From contig JAKSZU010000025.1 in the NCBI GenBank assembly GCA_026018925.1, forward strand, positions 25,153,696-25,217,695: 64,000 nt of DNA. Reading direction: 5' to 3'. Positions 11,133-22,019 of the stretch are shown piece after piece (positions within the stretch are counted from its first letter, which is position 1; the number at the start of each line of letters is the position of its first letter). The DNA is from Tupaia tana. Taxonomy: Eukaryota > Chordata > Mammalia > Scandentia > Tupaiidae. A program made the translations under genes and the position numbers. The notes beneath the pieces are model-generated. The model was not told where the DNA came from. It saw only the letters and a list, made by a program, of their open reading frames with translations, and did no database searches.

Positions 11133-11505
11133 TTTTGAAAAGCATAAACATCTAATAGTTTCCTCTCTCCAAATGACAAATCAAAACCAGAGATTTCTGT
11201 GACTGTCTCTGTAAGTTTTTAGGTAGGCATTACTAGTGTTTGCCAATATCTGGGTCTTCTCTCATTATAACTTCTAGCCATTATGCAATAGGGTGAAATT
11301 ACTAATTCTGGCCAGTGGCTGTGGTCAGATGGGATGCAGCTCTTCTGAGCACATGTGTACAAGAACTGGTCAATATCTCTCCATCTAGTCATTTCTCTAT
11401 TCCAGGTGTTACAGATACATGAGACAGGACTTCCCTCACCCTGGATAACTGCCTTAGTAAGTAGAGAGTCACTGTTCAGTTGAAAACCCATGAGGTAGGC
11501 CCTCC
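11133..11505. other. unassigned sequence
   Basis: No feature recognised. A 97-codon minus-strand frame (11219-11512) overlaps the SINE edge and shows no known domain. Confidence 0.4.
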
Positions 11506-11712
11506 TGGCCACAGTTTGAGTCCCGGACCTGGTGGCTTAAAAGTCACTCCAGGCATGTGTGCTTGCATGAACAAAATCCCGAGAGAAGAATGGAAGAGAA
11601 GGGATTGTGACATGGCCATCCCCCCTGAGGGGTGCGATTTTTCACTTTCTGTCTCTGTGTCTCTCTCTGACTCTTATGCATTCTATACGGAAAAGCTCTC
11701 AGAAAAAAAACC
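11506..11712 (+). mobile_element. SINE-A, 5'-truncated
   Basis: Starts at the B box (GGCCACAGTTTGAGTCCCGG), with the body, C-run, CT-rich stretch and a degraded end (TATACGGAAAAGCTCTC). The A box is missing, and no clear target duplication is seen. Confidence 0.85.
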
Positions 11713-12129
11713 CAAAAGGAAAAAACAAACTATGAGAAAACTGAACCCTAACTTACAAAGACAAATCTGCTTCTTGACTATGTATCTAGAATAATAGTAG
11801 TATTTAATAGCTTTAGGAAAGTTGAAATAATAGTTGAATTGTGAAAAAACACCTTAAAAGGTAGCCAGGTTTGCAGTAGCCTTTGAATGAGAAGTAAACT
11901 TTGTCTAAATAAACCACTGAGATTTTTTTTTTTTTTAATTTTTTGCCTATTATGGAATTATTGTGGCTAACCTAATACTGTTGTTTCAGGAAAATCCTCC
12001 TTTAAATAGCCACTTAAAATGATCTCAGCATGAGAAATTCCAAACCAAGTTTCTTGATAAACAGTAATTTTATTCTTCATATTATGCCTCTAAATGGCTA
12101 AAAACACCAATTTTCACTATTCTCAGAAA

Positions 12130-12360
12130 CCAAGAAACTAATAGAGAGAGAGTGAGAGAGACAGAGAGAGAGATGGGGTCTCACTGTATTGTGATTCTCT
12201 TGCCTTAGCCTCCCAAGCAGCTGGGACTATAAGCTTATACCACTGTAGCCAGCTTTTAGAATGGGCAGAGAAATGAACCCAGGCCTCCCACAGGCCTCAG
12301 CTTGCTGAGTAGGACTATCTACAAGTGTGTGCTATGAGGGCTGAGCCAGCCCTATGTATT
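12130..12360 (-). mobile_element. chimeric tRNA-7SL SINE, reverse
   Basis: On the minus strand a tRNA-like left part (GGCTGGCTCAGCCCTCATAG, later GGCCTGGGTTCATTTC) is followed by a 7SL/Alu-like right part (TATAGTCCCAGCTGCTTGGG, AGGCTAAGGCAAGAGAATCA, AGTGAGACCCCATCTC) and a (GA)n tail on the plus strand. The layout resembles the tRNA-plus-Alu chimeras known from strepsirrhines and tree shrews. Confidence 0.7.
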
Positions 12361-12717
12361 CTTATAACACTTACATATATTATTCTATTTATGCTACAAT
12401 TTTCCTCTTTCAAGTGCACTTTAGTAGTATTTGATAACGCTTACGCTTCTAGCCTGAAAAAGAACATCTGTTATAGCCATAAATATGGTCTAGGGCTCTG
12501 AGTTTCCATTCAACAAACTTACTAAAAATATATGCATTCTAGCTCTCTCTTTTCTTGAGGCAGAGTCCTGAGTTTCTCATGTGATTTCCCTGGCAGATAT
12601 TCAGGTTCTGATAAAGCCGCTAGTGCCAGCCTCATCCTTACCTGCTACTCTGGATCTGCTACTTTTCTGCCCTCATGACTCGACCTTGACATTGCTGCAA
12701 GACTGTGACATTGCTAA
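12361..12717. other. unassigned sequence
   Basis: Nothing recognised. Confidence 0.4.
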
Positions 12718-12844
12718 GAGGGGCTTTCAAAGACTTTATGAAAAAAATGCAATGAAAGTATAAGTTTATTTTGGTGTGAATCATTTTTGAAATCCACGCT
12801 TAGTTCTTTCTTAATATACATTTTTCAGGAACTTTCTGAAGACT
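12718..12844. mobile_element. palindromic MITE, family P
   Basis: Left arm GAGGGGCTTTCAAAGACTTT, core TTTATTTTGGTG and GAAATCCACGCTTAG, right arm TTTTTCAGGAACTTTCTGAA. Same family as 34439 and 38020. Confidence 0.75.
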
Positions 12845-13067
12845 CACGTAACCTCTCACATTGTTGTCACTTCTCTGTCAGACCAGTGCTCATCATCAAG
12901 GTATAGGACTGCCCTCCGTTTTCCCTGCTATTACCACAGGATACTAGGAGAAAACAACTCAACGTTGTAAGCCAGCATACTGGACAGGAGCATTCCTACT
13001 GTCCTTTTATTAGCAGTGACCTATTGATTGTAAGACTAGGAATACAACTTGATTCTGATTTGCTTTT
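12845..13067. other. unassigned sequence
   Basis: Nothing recognised between the MITE and the SINE. Confidence 0.4.
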
Positions 13068-13311
13068 TAAGAGATTTTTGACTTAGTGCACCTGCACTCG
13101 CCAGAGAGACAGACAGGGAGAAGGAAAGTGAGAAATCACCCACCGGGGAGGATGGCCATGCCACCATCACTTCTCCTCCATTCTCCTCCAAGGATCTTGG
13201 GCACACAGGCACCCATGCCCAGCATGATTTTTGAGCCACTGGGTCCAGGATTCAAACTGCAGTTGACCACGTGGGAGTCCAGCAATGTAACAACTACCAT
13301 CTGCTGGTGCC
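13068..13311 (-). mobile_element. SINE-A, head type 1
   Basis: Reverse copy with TTAAGAGATTTTTGACTTAG in place of the usual TATAGGG end, CCTCCATTCTCCTCCAAGGA, TTGACCACGTGGGAGTCCAG and CCATCTGCTGG at the head. Moderately decayed. Confidence 0.9.
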
Positions 13312-14050
13312 ATGCATTGAATTTTAATATAATCATCATCTTTGTAACTCTGAAGCTGAGCCCCTAAGTGAAAATAGGTGTCTCAAGAAGGACAAAGACA
13401 TATAGGAACTGGGAAAGAAACACAGGGGAGTGAGGGATCCATACCCATCTTGACAACAGATACAAATTCCCTGCCACCCAGACTCGTATTTTAATGACAT
13501 TGGGCCACTCAAGGTGAGGATTTAGAATCTGAAGCCAAAGCCCACTTTCATGCATTCTATGAAAGTGTGGACCAGAAAAAAGTCTTCCTGAAACCAAAGG
13601 AAGTTACAAATAAAAGGTATATTGAACCCAGATTTAGGTGAAAAACAAGTTTCTAAGAGAATTTGAAAAAAATCAGCTTATCCTGATTGTGCACTTGGAC
13701 TTATTTGTATTATGCATATGATCTGACAAAGTACAAGCTACAAGTAATGAATTCAAAATGACCTCAAGTTAGAATCCTGTAGTGCCAGGAAGAAGCAAAC
13801 ATGGATATTCTCTATTAAAAAACAAAAACAAAAACAAAAAACAAAAAACAAACAAACAAAAAACACCCTAACAAAATCCTGGCAGAATTCCTAGAGATAA
13901 AGCCTTACTATTTGAACAAGAATTTATATTCTAAAATTAATAACATAGAGAAACTCAAGTCACCAAAATGAAAATCAGAATAATCAATAAGCAATAGAAT
14001 TAGACTTTCCACGAACTTCTGTCATTGAAATTCTCAGATATTATATATAC
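13312..14050. other. unassigned sequence with an (AAAAC)n tract
   Basis: No gene or named repeat. An AAAAC/AAAC run lies at about 13819-13865. Confidence 0.45.
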
Positions 14051-14051
14051 A

Positions 14052-14134
14052 GTTTTCTCCAGTTTTTGCCATAAAGCTTGTGCACTCACTGGGGAGAGAC
14101 AGAGACAGTGAGACGGAAAGTGAAAAATCAACCC
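14052..14134 (-). mobile_element. SINE-A 3' fragment
   Basis: Only the 3' part is present (TTTTCTCCAGTTTTTGCCAT, ACTCACTGGGGAGAGACAGA, AAGTGAAAAATCAACCCC). It stops exactly where MLT1-like sequence begins, which suggests a 5'-truncated insertion or a deletion junction. Confidence 0.8.
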
Positions 14135-14364
14135 CTGGAGGCTGGAAAGTCTGAAATGAAAGCACCAGAAGATCCCATGTCTGGTGAAGACCTACTGCTT
14201 GTGTGCTGTGTCCCCATGTGATCGAAGTGGGAAGGGAGCTCTCTGGGACCTCTCTTACAGAGACATTAATCTTGGCTCTGCACTCCTGACTTGTCTATAG
14301 CTTCATCTCCTAATATTATCACATGAGAGGTTAGGATTTCAACAGATAAATTTTAAGGGGACAT
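14135..14364 (-). mobile_element. MLT1-type LTR (ERVL-MaLR), reverse, partial
   Basis: CTGGAGGCTGGAAAGTCTGA, GCTGTGTCCCCATGTGATCG, GGGAGCTCTCTGGGACCTCT and GGTTAGGATTTCAACA match the reverse of MLT1 LTRs. It is a solo LTR remnant with no internal retroviral sequence. Confidence 0.8.
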
Positions 14365-14523
14365 GGGGTCAGCAGGTGGTGTAGTGGTTAAGGCGCTAGA
14401 CTCCCACATGGTGGACTACAGCTCAAGTCCTGGACCTGGAGGCTTGAAAATCATTCTGGACACGTGTATGAATGGAAAGATGGAGAAGGGATTGCAGCAT
14501 GGCCATCCCTGCATCCCTGCTGG

Positions 14524-14563
<40 letters not shown>

Positions 14564-14638
14564 TTTCTCACTTTCTCTCTGTCTTTCTCTGTCTCTCTCT
14601 GATAAGCATACACCCTCTATGGCAAAATCTTAAAAAAG
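14365..14638 (+). mobile_element. SINE-A, head type 2, with internal (GT)n
   Basis: Head GGGGTCAGCAGGTGGTGTAG then TGGTTAAGGCGCTAGACTCC. The body is shortened, and a (GT)n run at 14525-14561 replaces the G-run side of the hairpin before GATTTCTCACTTTC. Confidence 0.9.
14525..14561. repeat. (GT)n microsatellite within SINE-A
   Basis: About 18 GT units arising inside the SINE body at the site of the C/G-run hairpin. Confidence 0.95.
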
Positions 14639-15099
14639 TAATTAAGTGGAAACACCCATTCAGTTGGTAGCACCTTCCTTTAATATATTTTTCAAAGCAA
14701 TACTTGTTTCTATCTCCGTTATAAATATCCAAGTCAAATTACCCACCATCCTTTCCATAAACACTGAAATAGCCTCTCAGTTGGTCTCCCTGACCATTCA
14801 CACCCCTCCTCCATTCCTTTCCCCACCTGGTAGAAACTGTGTTCTTTAACAAGTAGAAATTCGTTATTGCCAGACTCTGGCTGTAAAACGTCAGTGGAAT
14901 TGTACCTATCTTATGACTTCATAGCTTAACTTTCGAGTTGCTATTCTTTCTGTCTGTATCCATGTCATACGTATTACATATCCTTTTTTCAGTTATTCTC
15001 GCATTTCCATGTGTTTTAACATTTTGGTTATTTACCTGTAATGCATTCCCTTTTATTTAGACTTTTAAAATGTCTTTTTCAAGTCTTCGTTCAGGTGCC
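14639..15099. other. unassigned sequence
   Basis: No gene recognised. Some words (TAGCTTAACTTTCGAGTTGC, CTATTCTTTCTGTCTGTATC) hint at reverse old L1 but are not convincing. Confidence 0.4.
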
Positions 15100-15357
15100 T
15101 CTCTCTTCATGTTTAAGTGCCAGAGAATGTGCGGAATCACCAGAGAGACAGAGAGGCAGAGAGAGGAAAAGGGAGAAAGCACCACCCAGGGGCCCAGTCA
15201 CCCTGCCTCCTTTTTCCTACAATTCCCCATCTTGCCGGGTGTAAAGCATGCACATGTAGCTGCCCAGAGCGTTCTTCGAGCTGTTCAGGGCTATATTCAA
15301 ACCACAGTTGGCCATGTGGGATCTGACTCCCTTAAATCCTAAGATACAGGACCAGCT
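15100..15357 (-). mobile_element. diverged SINE-A relative (older form)
   Basis: Minus strand: GGCAGCTGGTCCTGTATCTT, CCACATGGCCAACTGTGGTT and a CT-rich stretch, ending ATTCTCTGGCACTTAAA. It shares its end and head with 5878-6116, not with SINE-A proper. Confidence 0.7.
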
Positions 15358-15572
15358 GCCGAAGTCTCTTGACCAGAGAAATTTCTCCCAGAAAACTCAA
15401 ATTGAATTTGGTCTTCCACTTTTGAAACATTCAGGGTTCTTCTACAATAGCTATGCTTTACATATACTTTGAAGGATATTACACTAACTAATCATTATTG
15501 GTTTATGCCTATTCTAGAATTGAGCCTAGATTTATGTCTTAGGAATTGGGTTTATAAATTCTTGATGACAGT

Positions 15573-15685
15573 ACAGGGATCTTCAAAACATTCATGAAAA
15601 ACACATGTTATGGAAATAAAAAAAGCATTGCATGAATTTCAAAATGGTACATATCAAAATGAACTGGTACTTTAATTCTGTTTAT
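15573..15685. mobile_element. palindromic MITE, family P, decayed
   Basis: GGGATCTTCAAAACATTCAT at the left, then ATGAATTTCAAAATGG and TGGTACTTTAATTCTG. The right terminus is degraded. Confidence 0.6.
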
Positions 15686-15772
15686 CCTGTATACTCAATA
15701 GAGCTGATACTACATAGTAGATGTTCAGTAAATATCTCCAATGTGAGGTTAAATGAATGAATCAAAAAATGA
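15686..15772 (+). mobile_element. L2 3' end fragment
   Basis: ACATAGTAGATGTTCAGTAA, ATATCTCC and TTAAATGAATGAATC follow the L2 terminal pattern. Confidence 0.7.
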
Positions 15773-15902
15773 ACAATTGAATCAAAAGAATACAAGGGGA
15801 GGTCATGTTTAGGAATACGTCCTTTTATTTTAAAGATGACTATTGACCATCATATTTTATCTTAGTTTTCATCAGAAGAATAATCAAATCTTGGCAATAG
15901 AA

Positions 15903-15926
15903 GTAAATAAATAAATAAATAAACAA
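15903..15926. repeat. (AAAT)n simple repeat
   Basis: AAGTAAATAAATAAATAAAT followed by AAACAAAC. Confidence 0.85.
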
Positions 15927-16223
15927 ACCACCAAAGACCTCACTACTCACAACATACTCTAATATATGTTTAATGACTCTCAGGTGCATGACATTGGGTT
16001 ATCCCAAATCTCGGATCATTGCAAAGTGAAATGCACCATACGCATGGTCCTATTTATTTATCTATTTGCTTGTTTATTCATTTATTTACTCATCTACTGG
16101 CACATGTATTTATTCATCCAATTGTATTAGTATTGAAATAAAATCAATTATGAATGTGCCATCTCATTTAGGAATTAGAAAATACCTCATTTCTCTTGAC
16201 AGCTTTGCCCTATTCTCTGAGAT
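15927..16223. other. unassigned AT-rich sequence
   Basis: Contains a TATTTATT-rich stretch near 16050-16120. No gene seen. Confidence 0.4.
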
Positions 16224-16233
16224 AAGGATCTTT

Positions 16234-16482
16234 GTTTTTTGAGAGGTTTTTGCTATAGGGCATGTGCACTCACCAGAAAGACAGAAAGACAGGAAGTGAG
16301 AAATCACTCCTAGGGCGAATGGCCAGGCTGCAATCCCTTTTCCTCCATTCTCCTTTCGGGATCTTGGGCACATACGCATGCACACATGTCCGGTGTGAGT
16401 TTAAGCCACTGGGTCTGGGACTCAAACTTGGTCAACTACGTGGGAGTCCAGCAATGTAGTCATTACACCAACTGCTGCTCCC
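16234..16482 (-). mobile_element. SINE-A, head type 1
   Basis: GAGAGGTTTTTGCTATAGGG at the 3' end, CCTTTCGGGATCTTGGGCAC in the body, and TCATTACACCAACTGCTG at the head. The target duplication reads AAGGATCTTT (16224-16233) and AAGGGTCTTT (16483-16492). Confidence 0.92.
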
Positions 16483-16559
16483 AAGGGTCTTTTACATACC
16501 TTCTCTGTTGTTGTTTTCTAGGTCTGTATTATTATTTACATAGCAATTGAGCAAATGTA

Positions 16560-17010
16560 TGTTGTTTACTATTAGTCCTTGATTTTAATTACCATGCATG
16601 CTGTTATTCAGTATGCTGTCTTCTGGGACTGTTTTATTTCCTTCTGTCCTGTTATTGAGATTCACTCATGTTTTCTCATGTAGCTTATTTCATTTGTTTT
16701 TCTGCTTTTTAATATTTTATTCTATAAATATATCACAATTTATCTATGTATCTTTACTCTGGTTAGTGGGCATTTAGCTGTTTCCAATCTTTTGTTTGTA
16801 TAATAGTACTTCCTATGGACACTCTTAGACATGCCTTCTAGGGTAATGTGAAAATGTGTTTCTCCTGGGATTCTAAGAGTGGAGTAACTGGGCCGTAGAA
16901 ATAATGCCAACTTGTTTTTTTAATGTGCCGATATAAGCCACGTAGATGAACTCCTGTTGATTTATGATCTCCTAATACTTGACATTTGGAACCAGACTTT
17001 TAAAGTTTTG
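16560..17010 (-). mobile_element. old L1 ORF2 end, reverse
   Basis: GGTTAGTGGGCATTTAGCTG then TTTCCAATCTTTTG, GTGTTTCTCCTGGGATTCTA, and AGAGTGGAGTAACTGGGCCG are the reverse of the L1 ORF2 C-terminal region of an old subfamily. Confidence 0.75.
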
Positions 17011-17204
17011 CCTATAAAAATGTTATGAAATCTTTTTCTTTATGGTCTTGTTTTTATCCTTCCCTTTGCTTTCTAGTATTCAAAATAATTCAAAATTGAA
17101 AGGGCCTCTTTAAAAGTCTGTGATTTTCCTGCTTTTGAAATGTTCAAAGATCACTTGAATATTCAACTAATAGGCTTTCTTCTTCAGGCACATTTTGGAC
17201 CATT

Positions 17205-17420
17205 CATTTTTTTTTTTTTTTCAACAAACATAATTTAGCCCCCTGTTGGGTATTGAAGATGTACTAGGAAATAAGATAATCATGGTTGCTGCTGTCTTCA
17301 AGCAAGAAAGAACCTTATAGTTAATTATTAATGTGGTGACTATCATAAAATATAGGAAGTTATAGAGCACATAACAGAAACATTTACTCTGAGCATAAGA
17401 TTGGAGGTATACTGAGAAAT
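17205..17420 (-). mobile_element. L2-type 3' end, reverse
   Basis: CAACAAACATAATTTAGCCC, CCTGTTGGGTATTGAAGATG and GGAAATAAGATAATCATGGT fit a reversed L2 terminus with its typical '...aggaaataagataa' wording. Confidence 0.55.
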
Positions 17421-18260
17421 TCTTCCTACCAGAAGTGAACCAAACATCATAAATGTTAAGTTATGCATAATTTTGCCTTAGGTAGGAGAGATCTGGAAGA
17501 GAATGGAAGGGGGTCTCCCCATTTGAGAATGTAGCATGTGAAAAGATTGCTCAGGTCTCTGCCTGTATTTTCTCTTCCGGCTTCAGCACAGTTCTAGGGT
17601 CCAAGGTACACGAGTGCCTCCAACAGACATCTTTAATGCCTCCCCATCTTCCTTTCCTCCTCTTGGAGCTCTGCTTTGTCAAAGAAACCCCAACACACTT
17701 CAGTTTCTGACTGGGGACCTGATACATCAGTTTATGAGCAGCTAACATGTGTAGCCTCTGACTGGGGCTTCCCACCACAATGAAAATGGAGTATTGAGCA
17801 CACCTGCATGTTTCAGGTCAACCCCCAAATGGAGCCCCTGTTGGCCACGTGACTCCAGCACTGCAGGTCAGCCTTCTACCTTCTACTGCCTGCACCACCA
17901 CAGCTGGGCCTGGTTTTTGAGTATTTCTGAAAATTGAACACAAACTTCAAAACACAGTTTAAGAAGGAAGACCCCACCATGGGATTAACTCTTACCTGAG
18001 AGCAAACTTAACACTTTTTATACGTGAATTAGATGAAAGAATAATAAAAAAAGAAGGGTTGTCCCTGGTTGGCAGTTCATTTCAATATTTCTGATCCATA
18101 GGATTTGTCCTTCCCCCCACCCCGGGTCTATTTATATGGTTTTGATTTTTAGTTATCTTCAATTCAGTATGCAGAGAAATAAAAAGGCATACGAACATAG
18201 AAAAAAATGTCTTTTTGGTCTTAACATCAGAAAAAAAATCAATCAATAGTCAATAGGAGA
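17421..18260. other. unassigned sequence
   Basis: About 840 bp with no recognised repeat. A 75-codon minus-strand frame at 17551-17778 has no known domain. Confidence 0.4.
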
Positions 18261-18488
18261 TTTTGGGAACAGACAGTGACACAGAGATAATGCAATGCTT
18301 TGCGAGTCTGAACTACGATGTTTCAGGTTCGTGTCTGGAGACACCCCAAACATGCAGGTGTATGCATACCCGTGATCCAGGCCTGCCAGTAACTAGGGTG
18401 GAGCGTGACGTGAAGACACTGTGGGAGCGCCTGTCTCTCACACTCTCTCTGTTTCTTTCACTAATTGATGAAGAAATAAATATACTTA
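18261..18488 (+). mobile_element. SINE-B copy 1
   Basis: tRNA-like head GACACAGAGATAATGCAATG with B-box-like TTTCAGGTTCGTGTCTGG, a body containing CAGGCCTGCC, and a CT-rich stretch ending TTTCACTAATTGATGAAGAA then ATAAATATACTT. It directly abuts a SINE-A copy. Confidence 0.7.
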
Positions 18489-18737
18489 GGGGCCAACAGG
18501 GACCTAGTAGTTAAGGCACTGGACTCCCATGTGGTTGACCACAGTTCAAGTCCTGGACCCGGAGGCTTGAAACTCATGCTGGGCACGTGTGTGTGCGCCC
18601 AAAATCTCAAGAGGAGAATGGAGGAGAAGAAATTGTGGCATGGCCATCCCCTACGGAGGATTTCTCGCTCTCATCCTCTCTCTCTCTAGTGAGTGCACAT
18701 GCCCTATAACAAAAATCTCTCAAAAAATATATTTTTA
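18489..18737 (+). mobile_element. SINE-A, head type 2
   Basis: GGGGCCAACAGGGACCTAGT, AGTTAAGGCACTGGACTCCC, AGTTCAAGTCCTGGACCCGG and an end CCCTATAACAAAAATCTCTC. Inserted at or beside the tail of the SINE-B copy. Confidence 0.92.
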
Positions 18738-19369
18738 AAAAAGGGTTTTTGTAAACCAACTACATATATATTGTCATTGCATAGTTTGAAATAAACTAAA
18801 CAAACTGATAATGACATACTGAAATCCAAAAATATTCAGCTGTTGAGAGTATATGTATTGTATTTAAATACTTGATATGCTAACTATATAAATATATTCT
18901 TAATTATAGATTAATATATGTAATTTTTCATTTATATTATTTATACATAATACTGCTTTTTCTTCTGAAGCCTTGGCTTGGAAAATTGAATTTGTTCTGT
19001 CCTATTATAAAGCCTATGCATGGCCTTCTAATATTCTTTGTGAAAACTATTTGACAATAACAAACTTGTTCTCCTTTAATCCTTGGGACAAACAGTAATT
19101 TCTATTTATTTAAGTCTTAGTTTTCTGACTATTAATGTGCAAAGGGTCATATTGTGAAATAAAGGCTTAACAAATATCCTGTTTGGAATATCAATGAGTT
19201 ACTTTTAGTCATCAAAAAGAAAATGCAAGGATTCTTTCAAAAAGTAAATACTAAACTGTCACAGAACTCATTTGGAGAAAAAGAAATTAAAGAACATTCA
19301 TTTGAAACCATCTGTCTTACAGTTTGTTTTAAGGCATGGCATGATGGTTATAAATCAGAAAGGGGCCTT
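18738..19369. other. unassigned AT-rich sequence
   Basis: No gene or repeat recognised. Confidence 0.4.
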
Positions 19370-19505
19370 TGAGTTCTGCAAATAATTAAGTTCCTTCATC
19401 GCCATCCCATTCCACAGATAAGGAAACCAAAGCGGGAAAAATCAATACTCAACCAAAGGCTTACTGTAACTTTGTTCCAAAGCAGGCACAGAATCCATGG
19501 CTTTC
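19370..19505 (-). mobile_element. MIR, reverse
   Basis: CCATTCCACAGATAAGGAAA followed by CCAAAGCGGGAAAAATC and a GGCACAGAATCCATGG end is a reverse MIR. Confidence 0.7.
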
Positions 19506-19673
19506 AAGGTCCTATTGACTGCTCTTTCCCATATACTATGGTTTATTCCTGAGTAACTTTCCAGAAAAGTATTTATGGCTATGGTTAAGTAGATGAAAGA
19601 TAAATGAGACTGGTTCGGTCCGGAGGCATTCTTCCTTGAGAATTTTCTTCAAGTGCATACTGTGCCACCCACC

Positions 19674-19735
19674 CACAAACACACACACACACACGTTCAC
19701 ATAGTCACACATGTAAACACAAACACGCACAGGTG
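19674..19735. repeat. degenerate (AC)n tract
   Basis: AAACACACACACACACACG followed by imperfect ACAC/ACAT units. Confidence 0.85.
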
Positions 19736-20595
19736 ACAGTGAGATATTTGATGAGAGAATCTCTTAATTTTTGTGATCCATGGTTGGGAGTGGGGAACTT
19801 GGCTCTATTACATTATACTGAAATATCCTAGGCACATTTTAGCAGCCCTCAAGAATCCAGTGTTACCTGCTTTATTTTGTTAACTTGTATACTCCTCATT
19901 TTCATGCTCTCTCCTATTTTCTGTTTAGATGGGTAACTGCCTAGTGTGACACTGTAAAGGAATTAAAACATTTGAAATCAAACAAAACTTGGGTTAAAAA
20001 TCTTCATTTAAGGTTTATTACATGTACTATGTGGGGGAAGTTAAGATTGGAACATTGAACATTGAGTTATCGGGCTCTAGTTCTCAAGTAAGTTATTACT
20101 TAACAGAGTGAGGCAGTTGCTACTGTCTTGGGCAGAGCTCTATCCATGTGCTCTTAATGTGCACACCAGTCTGAATTCCCATTCATAGCAGCTGCCTCTT
20201 TCCACTAAGGACTTGTATACATCGCAGGCTGGAAGTATCCAGGAGTTATCTCCTCCTCACCAACACCTCCACCCCATTAACCACAGTTCTACATCCAGTA
20301 TATCGGTGTATAAATAACCCAACTCCCTCACCTTTCAATTGGAACAATTCTAATGCATAGTTCGACATTGATTCCCAGAGTTCCTCAGCTGATTTATGGT
20401 CCAGTTGCCAATAGTGATAAATTGTATGATGAGATACACATTTTTGCTGTCTTCCCCCCTCTGACTCATTTTTCCACTTCCCTAATAGAATTTCAAGGAC
20501 TCAGCTCCATAATAAAGTATTTGGATTTGAATCTTTGTTTCAAGATTTGTTTTTTGAGACAACTCAGACAGAAACAGATTAGTTAGTAGGCCATT
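19736..20595. other. unassigned sequence
   Basis: No gene or repeat recognised. A 77-codon plus frame at 20353-20586 has no known domain. Confidence 0.4.
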
Positions 20596-21560
20596 ATAAA
20601 ATAATGTGTTATGTGTTATCAGAATGTTAAGAATAAGATATTATAGAATGATTAAATACAGATTGTAAGGGACTCGTTCAAAGAGCCCCAATGTAACCCT
20701 GTTCAAGGATGTCCTGAAGTAAGTGGTATTGGTGGTACATTTCTAAAGGGATGAAGAGGTCATTTAGACAAGAAGGTAGATGCGTCTAGGAAGTGGAAAT
20801 TGCAAGTCCAAAATCTCAGAAGCATGAGACAATATGTTATGTTTAAGGAGCCGAAGCAATTAACTGTGACTATAAAAAAAGAATAAACATAAAAGGCAAA
20901 TGATGCAAAGAAAAACTGAAGAGGTAGGCAAGGGACAGACCAGAAAGACCCTTGTGAGGACAGCCAAAGGGATTTTCCCTTTGGCAAGAGCAATAAAGAG
21001 GTATTGTGGGAAATAAGGAAGAGCAATGATAGAATCAGATTTATGTTTCAGGAAAGTTCACATTTGACAGCAGAAGAGGAGAATAGATTGCAGGGATCAA
21101 GATGAAAAGCTGGGAGACCCATTAGAAGACTATGACTGTAATCCAGGTAAGAAATGATGGGAATCTGAACTAAATTAATGGTAGAGAAAATAGAAAAGAA
21201 ACAAAAGGTCTCAGATATATTCAGTGGGTCAAATCAACAGGACATTTTGATTGATGGGGTGGGGAGGTGATTGGAGACGTGGAATTTGAGAAGGACTCCA
21301 GCTGCCTGGCACTGGTGATTGAGTCAGGTGATGGCTATGCTGCCTCTTGAGCTGGTCGTCACAGAGGAAAAGGAAAGTTCACAGGTCGGATGGGGTGAAT
21401 TTAATTTTGGATCTGCAGAGGGCCATATGCCTGTGAGAAGGAAATTCACGTGGAACTGGAGTTCTGACCTAAGAGGTTAATAAATTAGGTCCCCAAATGG
21501 AGAAATGGGCATCATTTTTACATAAGAAATGATGCTATAAAAGTGGATTCGAATGAAAGT
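20596..21560 (+). repeat. long ancient interspersed repeat, class uncertain
   Basis: GACAGACCAGAAAGACCCTT, ATAGAATCAGATTTATG, GAATAGATTGCAGGGATCAA and GACTGTAATCCAGGTAAGAA follow, in order, a medium-abundance repeat found across mammals ('...atgatcagatttgtgttt... gcagtaatccaggtgag...'). I tentatively place it with L2-class sequence. Short frames over it are non-coding. Confidence 0.55.
21472..21546 (+). repeat. local repeat unit, first copy
   Basis: GAGGTTAATAAATTAGGTCC, then AGAAATGG and a TACATAAGAAATG segment. It resembles 22272-22350 in the same orientation. Confidence 0.55.
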
Positions 21561-22019
21561 AGATCCAATCAGCCTTGGATAACTGGAGAGTGAAACGGAT
21601 AGGGTTGGTAGGTAATACTGGGAATGCCAGTGTTTGAGAGGCAAGCACAGAAAGAATTCCAACAGGAGACTGAGAGATTGGAAGAGTAGTTGTGGCAACC
21701 ACGAGGCTCAGGGTCACCAGAACCCGTTCCTATCACCTTACCGCAGCTCCCTGCACTAGCATGCTCCCATTTGGTCTCAGAATCCCCCTCAGTTAAGCAC
21801 AGTTGGACTGCCAAGAGGCACTGTAACTAGTTCAGAGAGCTACTGTGAGGACTAAATGATACATACAGAGCAAGCATTTAGTGTGACACCCCACAAATGA
21901 ACAAGAACCTAATAAAGGATACATACTTAAGATAGAGCCATATAGTTTAGGCATATGAAAAAAGGGAAGCAAGCTGAGGGAATTATCTTCTGAAATGTTT
22001 ATTTTCTCTACTGTAGATG
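21561..22019. other. unassigned, with a MIR-like tail
   Basis: ACTGTGAGGACTAAATGATA followed by CATACAGAGCAAGCATTTAG at about 21842-21882 looks like a MIR 3' part. The rest is unassigned. Confidence 0.45.
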
